Shown one piece after another: positions 22,432-33,400 of a DNA stretch of 64,000 nt; positions within the stretch are counted from its first letter, which is position 1, and each line of letters opens with the position of its first letter. Where the stretch lies: the NCBI GenBank assembly GCA_014898415.1, contig RCTD01000013.1, positions 1,054,001 to 1,118,000 of the forward strand, in the 5' to 3' direction. The DNA comes from Stromatinia cepivora (lineage: Eukaryota; Ascomycota; Leotiomycetes; Helotiales; Sclerotiniaceae). A model generated the notes under the pieces. It ran no database searches. It saw only the letters and a list, made by a program, of their open reading frames with translations, and was not told where the DNA came from. The position numbers were made by a program, and so were the translations under genes.

Positions 22432-23462
22432 AGAGGTGGGATGCTGTGTATATATATGTTCTATATAGATTATATAATTTCCTGTTAATACTAATGTTTA
22501 TCTTCCTCAACACTTCACCGCACCACTTCCCATCCTCTCATACTTTCATCCTCTCACACTAGATATAGAATATCAAAAACTATACTTCAATATCTTTCCC
22601 ACTAAATTTCTCCATTTCGAACTTCAACTCCGTCGCTAATTATCATCACCATCATCTCGATTCATCGAACCTAGAATTTACGTTCTGTAAGATATATATG
22701 TGTATAGAGATATATGGATATTGAGAATAAAAAATTGTAAAAAGTTTTATTTAGGGAATATCTATCTAGCATATCCCTTTTTATCTTATATTAGCTATTT
22801 ACTTTCTGCTACTCAACACCAATCTAGCCCTCTTCCACCTATACAAAACCACTTAAATTCAGACATGTAAAACCACTAAAACCCAGACAAACAACAGTAA
22901 AACTAACAAATTGTATCTTGATATTGAATCTTTAGTCTTTTATTAGTATTGATATGTTTATGTTATAATCTTAATTGTGGAGGAGGCACGGTTACTCGCT
23001 GTGGATATGAAACGACGGATAGATCTGGGGATGGGGGTTGGACCCTGAGATATTGAGGTTGAGACTTGAAATGGGAATGGAATGGAATGGTATAGGTATA
23101 GTAGTGGGGAGTATATATCAATCTAATATACAATATATAATATATAGTAAATAGACACAACTCTATATTCTATATCATAGAACCCTAGAACCCAATTACC
23201 TATTTACCCAATTATTTATTTATTTAGTAATTTCTCCTTCCAAACTTGCGCTTGCGATAAATAACCGAGGTTGGCTCCGTACTGATGGAATGGAAAGGAG
23301 AAGGGAAAGGGGGAGAGTAGGAGAAAGGGTAGGAGATGGGGTTTGGGCTATCTATGGTTTGTTGGTTGTTGAGATAAGGTATAATAAAATAAAATGAGGT
23401 TGATAGGGGTTTCTTGGGATTGATTTGTTGTAGAGGGAATAGAATAAATTATGGATGGGAAG
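22432..23462. other. Gene-free AT-rich region (left part)
   Basis: Downstream of the permease. AT-rich, with runs such as TATATACAATATATAATATATAG near 23120-23146. No coding sequence recognised. Confidence 0.5.
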
Positions 23463-25690
23463 TAGATGTGTAACGAAATATATGCCCTTCATGGTGTTTG
23501 TTAAAGGGGCGGTTTTTGTATATTTTGTTTGGGGTGAGGAATCGAATGAGAGAGTGGATAATGGCACGTTTGATGGCAGCTAGGTCAGCAGCATTGCTTA
23601 AGGTTTATTGTTGTAAAGACCTGGGGAGAAATAGAGTGGAATGGATGGATGGAATTGTAATGATACTAGATAGTTCTGAGTAGATGTGCAACAAAACTTA
23701 TTAATGGATTTGAGTTGTGTTGTTTGTTGGTTGATATTTAACTATAGGAATACTTTCTTTTAATATTGCGGTTAAGTCTCATTTACTTTTATACTCCCCA
23801 GCAAAAATAAACATAACTAAAAAATAGATATGCAACAAATTCTCTCTCCTCATCTAATTAGTATACTTTCCTGTAATTATAATTATAGTTACATTTATTA
23901 GCGAAATGAAATAGTATAGATTGTTGATGCAAATGGTGGATGGTTATGTATTCGAGACGCCGGAGTATCTATTGTTGATGGGAGGGAGCGTGAGTATTGA
24001 TGTAAAACTAGTGAAATGGATGTGCATTGTGACGCCACCAGAAAAATAGATGTGCAACAGATTTATTCGGGGTTTTATCTAATAATATAGGCAGTCTTCC
24101 ATGGTACTCGTATGGTAGTTAGTTTTACCCTTAGGGAGGCTGTGGTAGTATCTAATACCTCATCTCGACACCAAAGACCCAAAGACTTTCAATCCTTCAG
24201 ACAATCAAATAGGTATATCAATACCCGAGAATTTTAGATATAATCACCAAAAGAAACGCAACTAGGAAAATAGATATACAACAAAAGCTATCTATCTATC
24301 CAACTTACCATTTCATTTCAATTAAAGTAAGTTTACCAGAGTTAGTTCTCATCTGCAACTCCTATTCGCATCTTCTAGTGGAGTTACAAAGAGAGGTGGC
24401 ACAGATTTGATCTCTACAATGCAAGACGCCGGACTGTCGTGAGTTTTGCAAGGGATCACCAATAGGACATGACATGACTACTGTGTAGAGTATACTAGTG
24501 TTGTGCTTTTAGATTTCGTCGTAGATACTGAACGCCACTAGAAAATTAGATGTGCAACATTTGCGTGAGGTTGTTAGGGAGTTGATCCAGTGTCTTTTTC
24601 GTTCTCGCTGTCGTAGCCCTGCAGCATAGATTCAAAAAAGTCACATGGTGGTTTTGGATGCGAGATGTTAGGTTGTTGGGAAGCGAGACGAAGTTTTTGG
24701 TGTTGGTGTGGTGTTGATGTAGAATCATCATTTCCATGAAGAGAATTATTAGTTAGCTATTCATCTGCAAAATGAAATCTTCATACAAAACATCCATCTC
24801 TTCCCTTCTCCCCAAAAGTTCGGTATTTCTTCAACTGCTCCTTTACTCATCCTAAATCAACACCAACCCCCATTCATTACTCACGCAACATTATACGTAA
24901 CAACCCCATCCGTAAATGCACTCCATAAGTTTATTCAACAACCCACTAAAAATAGACTCAGAATATAAGGATGAAGCATGCAGATTCAGGGTCGTGCCGC
25001 TGCGGAACGTTTATGTTCTACGTTCATAATGCATTATTATGAAACGAACAGGTGTTTGTGAGTTGTGGGACCATCCATAGGTAGCGGAGGGATCGGATGG
25101 GATGAAATGACATGGAAATGAAAGACGGATAGCGAGGATTGATGGATGAAAGATCAAACGCACTAGACGCGCTGCGTTATAGACTAATTGGTTGGCTACC
25201 TTACCTAGTTGGTTTTGTAGTTGTAGATATTCATCAAAAAATACTGGTAGATATAAACAGCACCCGATAACAAAGCAAACCCCACCCCACCCTGCCTGCT
25301 AGCCTTATCAATTGCAACAACATCAATATCCACTCGAGCCTTAGCATTATTAGTTGCAGCACCCCTAGAAGTCATGCATGCCATTCATTATCCATGTTAT
25401 CCATGTTATCCATGCTATCCATGCTATCCATGCTATCCATGCTATCCACACAACCACCACTTTCACGCGCACAAAAACATAAAGCATGTCCCATCCATCG
25501 CAATAGCACAGCATAACACCATTTCCTAGCTCTCACCACAACACCATACTAAAACGACTAGACAGGGTAAATGGGCCTCACCACTGCACGTTTGTAAGCA
25601 TCTAATTCCTCCCTAAACTATACTTGTCTTCGTGGATCAATAACCTGCATTAATTAGAAGGAAATGAAACTCTTTGTTGCATGTCTAGAT
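23463..25690. repeat. Dispersed short motif TAGATRTGCAACAA, about seven copies
   Basis: Near-identical cores start at 23463 (TAGATGTGTAACGAAA), 23681, 23825, 24047, 24271 and 24547, plus one in inverse orientation around 25672-25689. Spacings between the direct copies are 218, 144, 222, 224 and 276 bp. Several are preceded by CGCMACYAGAAAA. A second shared string, AGACGCCGGA, occurs near 23955 and 24424. No open frame or known element surrounds them. Confidence 0.7.
25389..25448. repeat. 9-bp tandem repeat TATCCATGY
   Basis: Six full copies and a partial seventh of TATCCATGT/TATCCATGC in direct tandem. The first two copies end in T and the next four in C. Confidence 0.95.
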
Positions 25691-25936
25691 TTTTAGTTTG
25701 GTTGGGAGGGTACGTGGGGGTCGTAGTTGTGGGCGCTTTGCTTTTGGGTGAGTTGGGGGTTGGAAAAGGGAGAGAGATATGTGCATGGTGGGATTATTTA
25801 TTGTATTGTCATTATATGAGTTTCGCCGGTTCTATTAACTCTGTCTGGTATTGGTATATCCTTCGCAACGCCGTGAAAATATCGAATGTAAGTGATGTGC
25901 TGTACAACAGGTTTGTATTTGAAACCTTTGTCCAAT

Positions 25937-26959
25937 CTATGTAGGACTCACCCCACCATTCATCACCTTACTCTTTCTTCTTTTTGGTTTACCTGAACCA
26001 GGAGTTCTAGGACTTTTCTCTCCTTTACTTCCTTTCTTTTGCATTCCCAGATCCGTTTTCAATGGTGTAGGAAGTGAGGGTTTACCACTTAAACCAAAAC
26101 CTGCTGCTTTCGATGTTGGTGGTACCATAAGCTTTTCTTTTTCCTTCCGACCTGTTGTACTGAAATGAAAGTCGCCTGGAGTTCCAGTGATAGGATTTTC
26201 GTCCATATATTCGTCGCCATATTTGAGGGTGATATTGAGAGTTTCTTCTAGAAGATGATTTGCAAGGACATTGTTGGAGATATTAGTACAAGGGTTTTTG
26301 GCTTCAGTCGCGAGGGAATCGGGCATGGGTGTATTTTCTTTGGAAGTTTGAGAGAAAGCCGATGTAATGGCTTTTGTTCGTGGAGGAACTGGTGGCATAT
26401 ATGTATGACCCAGAGATGGAGAGAAATTAGGTAGTTCGGATACTTTTGAAATAGAATTTGTGAGTGAGGTGAAGATTGATAACTGTATTACGATTAGAGA
26501 AATTAATATTAGGTTAAGAATTATAAATACCATTCTACTGCCTAGCACATCTGCGATAGTAGGAGCCATATAAATATTCTCTCCCACCAGAAAATACGAT
26601 GCGTGGGCTGTAATTTCGTCGTCCTCTGGAGCTCTCTTTCTTCTTGTTTGTTTCCTAATCACCCATACTCCTGTACCAGTACCTGGTGTCTTCTCTGCAG
26701 GTTCTTGCGCAACTACAAATTCCAGTCCAGACATAGTTTTGAGTCGCCCCTCAAATGCGGCACGGGTTCCAAGGAGGTACATCAAGTTTGGATTCATCTG
26801 AGCTTGTATCGTAAGGATGGCATTATTTGAGGTACGATCGAAAAATGGGGATTGCGCAAAGTAGTGCAGAACAGTATTTTCATGAAGACCTGTATTCAGC
26901 GCGAGCCATTGTGGATCTCTCCATTGTATCTCATCAAGAGGTGGATCTTGTGATGCCAT
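25937..26959 (-). CDS. MED6: Mediator of RNA polymerase II transcription subunit 6
   Basis: Head-module subunit of Mediator, a nuclear coactivator linking transcription factors to RNA polymerase II. Exons 26531-26959 and 25937-26482 encode 324 residues. The N-terminal half contains the MED6 signatures IQWRDPQWLA, ENTVLHYFAQSPFFDRTSNN and LEFVVAQEP, then a spacer, ITAHASYFLVGENIYMAPTIADVLGSRM and SLTNSISKVSELPNFSPSLGHTY. The 48-bp intron (26483-26530, donor GTATTT, branch CTAAT, acceptor ACAG) is in frame and stop-free, so an unspliced reading would insert a false hydrophobic segment. Removing it gives the expected family spacing. The C-terminal third is Ser/Thr/Pro/Lys-rich and disordered, ending in a basic GKPKRRKSK stretch that could serve nuclear import. 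Confidence 0.92.
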   Translation of the reverse strand: MASQDPPLDEIQWRDPQWLALNTGLHENTVLHYFAQSPFFDRTSNNAILTIQAQMNPNLMYLLGTRAAFEGRLKTMSGLEFVVAQEPAEKTPGTGTGVWVIRKQTRRKRAPEDDEITAHASYFLVGENIYMAPTIADVLGSRMVFIILNLILISLIVIQLSIFTSLTNSISKVSELPNFSPSLGHTYMPPVPPRTKAITSAFSQTSKENTPMPDSLATEAKNPCTNISNNVLANHLLEETLNITLKYGDEYMDENPITGTPGDFHFSTTGRKEKEKLMVPPTSKAAGFGLSGKPSLPTPLKTDLGMQKKGSKGEKSPRTPGSGKPKRRKSKVMNGGVSPT

Positions 26960-27953
26960 TATTAGGATGCGAATGGATATGGGGGGACGATGTTGAGTAT
27001 ACGAGATGATGCAAAATGATCCAAAAACCCGATGATTTAAATAGACTTATTTTTGGAGAATGAAAAGATCTCTGGTGTATGCCAGGTGGGTAAAAAAAAA
27101 CACAGAAGTTGAGGCCTCAATTGAATTTAACGCCTGAGAAATTAAAGATCTGCCGTATATGCCATATGTGAAAAGCATTCAAATAAAGTTGTTGGAGAGA
27201 ACCACACGAGATGTACCAATGGCAGAGTGAAGAGGACAAAAATGACGGCAGATACCGAGAGAAGCTGGAGAAACTCTAGCGGCCGCTAGTGTGAATCCCA
27301 TGACGTCGATCATTTGGCCTGGATTGATGATCTTTACGAACCGACAACATTAAGTATTAAAACAAGTAAATCATTGTGCGTGAATATAAAGTAGTGGAAT
27401 GAATAACTTTGTATACTTTATTCGACTTAGACTCTTATAGCTATCATTTTTAGTTTAGTGCATCATGGCTAAATGTGTTGGATTGGAGATATGAAGTGAG
27501 AAGAATGTTTGCCGAGGTGAAAGGGGCTCTTCTTGAACAGAGAGGTGCTTTAAAGGAGGAAGGGGGAAGAGGAAACTTGGTATTAGGTAGGTGTGTGTAG
27601 GTCATGTCGAAACTATACTTCGGCGGATACCGTCATTTCTTAGTGAATTGAGTTTGTTTATTCCTATTTCTTGTTTACTCACTTCAACTAAACTACCTAC
27701 TAGTCATTACCTACTAGTCATCTACATCATAGAAGTAGCGCCAATAAAATTCGAACCCTTCTATAAAGACACAGAACTTTTTCCCCCTCTTTTCCTCTCA
27801 TCGTTTTGTTCCCTTCCAGCATCTTCTCCTCTTCAATCATCCAAGATCATATATCTCAGTCATATCTTTCAAACCTGAGACTATAGCCGTCCCACTATTT
27901 AGTTTCCATCGAATATCACATTCGATTCATAGCTTTAAATACAATTAGTAAAC
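26960..27953. promoter_or_regulatory. Divergent intergenic region, MED6 / F-box-like gene
   Basis: About 1 kb between divergent genes. It contains a NotI-like GCGGCCGC near 27281 and CT-rich tracts at 27780-27840 ahead of the plus-strand gene. CTACCTACTAGTCATTACCTACTAGTCAT near 27692 is a short direct duplication. No gene seen. Confidence 0.4.
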
Positions 27954-28907
27954 ATGTCCTCCAATTCGAATACCTTATTAGGTCTCCCCCGCGAGATTCG
28001 AGACCAAATCTTTTCATATTTTTTGACCTCGCCTACTGGGATGATTACATACAGCGTTGGGCGCTTTGTAATAGATGATAGTAAGAGAATTCCGATAATT
28101 CGATTTTAATGTTCGATGCAAGGTCTCAATTCTTCATCATATAACCGATCTATAGATACATACGGTTTTTCGCGGGAAATAATCCCTATTAGTCCACCAA
28201 GTGATATATTGTATAGTATTTCAATGCCAGGGGGGGCAAGGAAAAAGGAAAAAGATAAACTACAACATCTACCATTGCTTCTTACTTGTCGAAAATTTAG
28301 TCAAGAATGTAGAGAGATGCTGTGTGAGAAAAATGCATTTCTTGGTTGGCCATCCTTAAGCCGCATCAGAAACAGCGAAATCTCTGTTTTGCGAGATATA
28401 CGGCACATCATATTTGAATGCAAAATAGAATGCAATAGATACGACGCGGAATTTAAGTTACATCAGCCTAACTCGCTCAAGGCAGCTTTATCAATATGTG
28501 AAGCATGGTCTAGTATCGAAACTCTACAACGAATCACATTGTTTTTTTGCTTCTTTGACCATTCGGAATCAAAGTCATATAAACAGTACATTACGGAAAA
28601 AGAGGCGGACTTGAAGCTGCAGCGTCGGTCGACAGAATATCATCTCAAGAATATAGACATCGACTATTGCAAATCTGTATTGCAACAAATGGAAAGCCTA
28701 AAAGATTCCTTATCTTCATCGCATGTGAAACTCGACATCCGCGCGACACACAGTGCGACATACGGGGAATACCCTGGAAGAGAATCCAAAGGCACATTTC
28801 CTGCAAACGATTTGATGAGAGAGTTACATGAATGCATGGGTGCTGATGTATGGGTAAATGAAAGACTGTGTTATAAAGATGGGGTTGAAATTGTTCGACC
28901 ATTCTAG
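27954..28907 (+). CDS. F-box-like fungal protein
   Basis: Two exons (27954-28080 and 28123-28907) give 303 residues. The N-terminus GLPREIRDQIFSYFLTSPTG matches the degenerate F-box-like opening common in Pezizomycotina proteins. It is followed by LPLLLTCRKFSQECREMLCEKNAFL, the second typical block of this group. The rest (RDIRHIIFECKIE, SIETLQRITLFFCFF, charged helix, ending DGVEIVRPF) has no recognised domain. True F-boxes bind Skp1 in SCF ubiquitin ligases, but for this divergent group that role is unproven. The intron is only 42 bp (donor GTAAGA, acceptor CAAG) and needed to pass a stop, so a frameshift is a less likely alternative. A second start at 28116 would lose the F-box-like segment. 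Confidence 0.72.
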
Positions 28908-29488
28908 GTTGAGATTTGAATGGGAAATCTAGGCCATGTTGCGAAAATAGGACTACATACTTCTCACTGGAGGAGTTGGATACTGCATCATATCATTAGG
29001 GAGTTGGGGATATATGGTGTATACTATACTGATTTTGGAGATCTTGAGAGTAGAACGAATATAATATGAGTTTTCAGGAGACATTATGTCTAGCTCTTGG
29101 ATTGAGCAGCTAGGATTTGTCCAATCATTAGTAATGTTGGGAACTGGTGGAACCCAAAGAAAGAGTAGAGTTCCATGAAATGAACTACACTTGAATAGCC
29201 ACCCATTATGATCATGTACATGGAGTTACAATTCAACTGATAAACCTTAAACAGGCCAAGTTTTGGGTTGCTCGCCTGATGAGCTCATGAGAGTCATTTA
29301 CTCTAGAATCCCCGGTGAAGCATATGTGAAATTTCCTCCGTGCCCCGCATTTCAACGATCCATTTATCAAGAAAGTTTAAAGGCGGTGAACAATTCGGCA
29401 GAAAAAAAGTTCCCGATCAGAATCGCAAAAGCACCATAATTATCATCACAAATTCCCTACATTCGATCAAAGATTGAGAATTAGAAAG
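28908..29488. promoter_or_regulatory. Promoter region of the DEAH helicase
   Basis: Contains CCCCGGTGAAGC at 29310-29321 and CCCCGCATTT shortly after (near 29343), about 145-180 bp before the helicase ATG. No coding sequence. Confidence 0.4.
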
Positions 29489-32400
29489 ATGCCTCCGAAA
29501 TTCACACCCCGACAGCGAAAGCACAAAGTGCTTGCAAGAAATAAGACTAATGAGTCTGAGAACCCGGTCGATTCTAATGCAACAGAGATTCTTCCCTCCT
29601 CGAAATCCGCACATGAAGAAAAGAAGCAGAAACTGAAGGAGGAGTTGGCAGGGGATAATAAAATTACTGGAAAGAAAGCCAAGAGATTGGAGAAATATAT
29701 TGAGACGAAGCTTAGGAAGGACGAAAATAGGATATTGATTGAGAAATTATCGAAGCGGAAAGAGGAGGGAGGATTGTACGAGAGCAGTAAGAAATTGGGC
29801 CAGGGCTCATTAACTAGGAGGGAAAGATTGGCGCGAGCGTTGAAGGAGAGGGAAAGAGGGATTGATATTGATGGAGATGGAGAAGAACTACTTTTCGAAA
29901 AGAGAACTGTTAGAGAGATGGAAAGTGAGAGCAGTGAAGAGGAAGGTGATCAAACCGAACACAAGGAGGGCGGACTATTCCAAGGCACCGCGACAGCGCC
30001 ACCTATCGCTCCGGCTCCAAAGGTACCTGCGCAAACATTACAATTTGGCGTGGGCACAGGTTTAAAGAGACCACTCGAGGTGGACGATGACGGAAAACCG
30101 GTGATACAAAAGAGACAAAGGCGAGGAGGTGTTAAGTCAAGGATATCGTTGAAGCCACAAGCTCCCGCCGCGGAACCAGAATGGGAAGGGTTTTCTTCGA
30201 GATCAGAGGTCGATAGTGATGAAGAGATGAAATCAGATGATGATTCTGAGGATTCGGATACGCCAGATGAGACGAGCGACCCAAAACGTGCCGAGTTACT
30301 GAAACGTCTTACGGGTATTTTTGCTGAAGAAAATGAGGGCGGCGAATCAGAAGATAGCAGTGAGGAAGGATCGTCAGATGAAGAGAGCAATGGAGACAGC
30401 GATGGGTCGAGTGGTGAGGCAAGCGACCCAGAACATGCCCAGTTACTAAAGAATATTATGGCCATTTTTGGAGAAAGCAAGGAGGGGGCTCTTCAATCGA
30501 AGCTTGGAAATGACATGGAACATGACAATGAAGAAGGATCGTCGGACGAAGATAGTGATGAAGACGATAGCGAGGAGAGCAGTGAGGAAGACGAAGATGA
30601 GGACGACAATACCTCGAGAAAACAGGAACGCTCATCTGCATTTAAAGCCTGGGCAACTCAGCAAGTAAATGAAGCTTATGGTTATGAACCATCATCAAAT
30701 ATTCCAAATGCGACAGAAACACCAAAAATAGAAGGATTCGAACCTCGACCTTTGGAACAAGATCCTTTACCATTGGAACTACAACCTACTACCAATTTAT
30801 CACGGAAGGCATTTAGTGTTTCTGTGGAAAGACCCTCAAGTATTCAAGACGTCAGACTTAAGCTGCCAGTTGTAGCTGAAGAACAGAAGATTATGGAAGC
30901 AATTCATAACAATAATCTAGTGGTTGTGTATGGTGCTACTGGTTCTGGAAAAACTACTCAGGTACCTCAGTTCTTATACGAAGCTGGTTATGGTACTAAA
31001 GACTCGCCCAATCCTGGAATGATTGGAGTCACGCAACCTCGAAGAGTTGCGGCCGTTAGTATGGCAAAACGAGTAGGTGATGAGCTTGCTGATCATGGTA
31101 AGCGAGTTGCCTACCAAATTCGATTTGAGGGAACAGTAAGTTCAGACACTGCTATAAAATTCATGACGGACGGCGTACTCCTGAGAGAAGTAGCACAAGA
31201 TATTGCTCTGCGAAAGTACTCCGCCATAGTTATCGATGAAGCTCACGAGAGAAGTGTGAATACCGATATCTTAATTGGTATGCTAAGTCGAGTGGTAAAG
31301 TTAAGAGAGGAAATGGCTTTAGAAGACTCATCTATCAAACCATTGAAACTCATTATTATGTCTGCTACTCTACGAATTACAGATTTCACAGAGAACAAGA
31401 CATTATTTTCTACTCCTCCACCAGTACTTCAAGCGGAAGGTAGACAATACCCAGTCACTACTCATTTTGCCCGGAAGACACATCATGATTATGTCGAAGA
31501 GGCATTCAGAAAGATTAGTAAAGGTCATCGCAAACTTCCACCAGGAGGAATCCTAGTATTCTTAACCGGTCAAAATGAAATCACACATCTCAGCAAGAAA
31601 TTAAAAGAAGCATTCAAGATAGGTTCTACTACAACAGGACCACAAGTTCGCATATCCGGGAAAGATGCACCCATCGAAGCCGAAGATATCGATTTTGGTG
31701 AAACTATGGACACTACTAATGACGATTATGTCGATGATGATGACGAAGTTACGTTTAATGATGAAGAAGATTTTGATATCGGAGAGGAAGCGGATACTGG
31801 GCCTTCAAAGATGCACATATTACCATTATATTCCTTACTGCCTACGAAAGAACAATTGAGGGTTTTTGAACCACCTCCTGATGGTTCACGATTGATTGTT
31901 CTAGCTACCAACGTCGCTGAAACATCCCTCACAATTCCTGGTATTCGTTATGTTTTCGACTGTGGAAGATCGAAAGAACGTAAATACGATAAGACGACTG
32001 GTGTACAAAGTTTCGAGGTCGGATGGATCAGTAAGGCCAGTGCAAGTCAACGTGCAGGTCGTGCTGGGCGTACTGGTCCCGGACATTGCTATCGATTCTA
32101 TTCATCAGCTGTTTATGAAAGAGATTTCGAGGAGTTTGCGGAGCCTGAAATATTACGCATGCCCATTGAAGGTGTGGTGTTACAACTCAAATCCATGAAT
32201 TTGCAACACGTTGTCAATTTCCCATTCCCAACTCCCCCAGATCGACAAAGTCTTGCAAGCTCCGAGAAACTTCTCACTTACCTTTCTGCAATTTCACCAT
32301 CGGGTCAAATAACTCCAACTGGTTCCACCATGTCTATATTCCCACTTTCACCACGATTTTCTCGTATCCTTCTAGTTGGACATCTACACGATTGTCTTCC

Positions 32401-33400
32401 CTACACTATCGCACTTGTAGCTGGCCTCTCTGCTGCCGATATTTTCATTCCAGAAAACCAAGTCATCCCCGCCGCCGCTCCCCGCGAGGACGAAGATTCC
32501 TACCTTACCACTGCCGAGAAGATCGAACAAGACGCCCGTGCAAATCTCCGCCGTCAATTCAACAAAGTTCATCAATCATTTTGTTTCCTTGACGATAGAT
32601 CCGATGCCATCAAACTCCTTCAGGCCGTCGGTGAATTTGCCCACGAGCCCACAGAGGCATGGTGTGCATCACACTATGTACGCTACAAGACTCTCAAGGA
32701 AATCTCGCAATTGCGTCGTCAAATCACAGATCTATTGCGAACTAATATTCCGGCATTCGCAGCATTGAAATATGAAGAGAAATTGGCGCCACCTTCTGCT
32801 AAACAGGTCAAAGCGCTTAAACAAATGGTCGCGGCAGGATTTTTCGATCATGTAGCCATCCGAGCAGATTTATCCCCAACACAAATCGAAGCCTACAGAA
32901 AACCCAAGCGAGCAATCGACGTCCCTTATCTCACACTCTTTCCCTCCCATCTCCGCACTCCCAATAAACACAATGACGAAGACCAAGAACAAGACAAAGC
33001 AGTCTACATCCACCCCGCCTCTCCCTTGTCCCATCTCTCTCCAAATGAATGTCCTGAATACATCATCTACTCGTATTTGCAGAAACCCGCTGAGGATGTT
33101 TATGCAGATGGATCAAGAAAGAGACAGAAAACTAGAATGCATGGTTTGACGGATGTTACCGGAGGACAATTGGCAAGTTTGGCAAAGGGGACGAGTCTTT
33201 TGGAGTACGGAAAGCCGATTAAGGAGGTGATGATTAAGGAGAAGAAGGCTGGGAAGGATGCAGGAGCAGAAGGTGAAATGAGAGAGTGCTGGGTGGTGCC
33301 TTATTTGAGGGCGGAGGGTTCGGGTGGTTTGGGCTGGCCGTTGCCGGCTAGGAAGGTGGTTCAGAAGAAGGTTAGAGGGAAGGGATGGGTTGTTGAGTAG
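29489..33400 (+). CDS. ECM16: DEAH-box ATP-dependent RNA helicase, ECM16/DHR1 (DHX37) type
   Basis: Single long exon of 1303 residues from the first ATG (MPPKFTPRQRKHKVLARNK); the open frame extends five codons upstream without an ATG. In yeast the ortholog acts in the nucleolar small-subunit processome, removing U3 snoRNA from pre-18S rRNA. Helicase motifs are in order: GATGSGKT near residue 482 (I), TQPRRVAA (Ia), DEAH at 583 (II), SAT at 625 (III), FLTGQNEI (IV), TNVAETSLTIPGIRYVFDCG (V) and QRAGRAGRTGPG at 854 (VI). A very acidic Glu/Asp/Ser region (about residues 230-390) precedes the core. An Asp-rich loop (YVDDDDEVTFNDEEDFD) lies between motifs IV and V. The winged-helix/ratchet and OB-fold regions follow, ending in a basic tail (KVVQKKVRGKGWVVE). 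Subtype is assigned from the long acidic N-terminus and overall size. Confidence 0.93.
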   Translation: MPPKFTPRQRKHKVLARNKTNESENPVDSNATEILPSSKSAHEEKKQKLKEELAGDNKITGKKAKRLEKYIETKLRKDENRILIEKLSKRKEEGGLYESSKKLGQGSLTRRERLARALKERERGIDIDGDGEELLFEKRTVREMESESSEEEGDQTEHKEGGLFQGTATAPPIAPAPKVPAQTLQFGVGTGLKRPLEVDDDGKPVIQKRQRRGGVKSRISLKPQAPAAEPEWEGFSSRSEVDSDEEMKSDDDSEDSDTPDETSDPKRAELLKRLTGIFAEENEGGESEDSSEEGSSDEESNGDSDGSSGEASDPEHAQLLKNIMAIFGESKEGALQSKLGNDMEHDNEEGSSDEDSDEDDSEESSEEDEDEDDNTSRKQERSSAFKAWATQQVNEAYGYEPSSNIPNATETPKIEGFEPRPLEQDPLPLELQPTTNLSRKAFSVSVERPSSIQDVRLKLPVVAEEQKIMEAIHNNNLVVVYGATGSGKTTQVPQFLYEAGYGTKDSPNPGMIGVTQPRRVAAVSMAKRVGDELADHGKRVAYQIRFEGTVSSDTAIKFMTDGVLLREVAQDIALRKYSAIVIDEAHERSVNTDILIGMLSRVVKLREEMALEDSSIKPLKLIIMSATLRITDFTENKTLFSTPPPVLQAEGRQYPVTTHFARKTHHDYVEEAFRKISKGHRKLPPGGILVFLTGQNEITHLSKKLKEAFKIGSTTTGPQVRISGKDAPIEAEDIDFGETMDTTNDDYVDDDDEVTFNDEEDFDIGEEADTGPSKMHILPLYSLLPTKEQLRVFEPPPDGSRLIVLATNVAETSLTIPGIRYVFDCGRSKERKYDKTTGVQSFEVGWISKASASQRAGRAGRTGPGHCYRFYSSAVYERDFEEFAEPEILRMPIEGVVLQLKSMNLQHVVNFPFPTPPDRQSLASSEKLLTYLSAISPSGQITPTGSTMSIFPLSPRFSRILLVGHLHDCLPYTIALVAGLSAADIFIPENQVIPAAAPREDEDSYLTTAEKIEQDARANLRRQFNKVHQSFCFLDDRSDAIKLLQAVGEFAHEPTEAWCASHYVRYKTLKEISQLRRQITDLLRTNIPAFAALKYEEKLAPPSAKQVKALKQMVAAGFFDHVAIRADLSPTQIEAYRKPKRAIDVPYLTLFPSHLRTPNKHNDEDQEQDKAVYIHPASPLSHLSPNECPEYIIYSYLQKPAEDVYADGSRKRQKTRMHGLTDVTGGQLASLAKGTSLLEYGKPIKEVMIKEKKAGKDAGAEGEMRECWVVPYLRAEGSGGLGWPLPARKVVQKKVRGKGWVVE

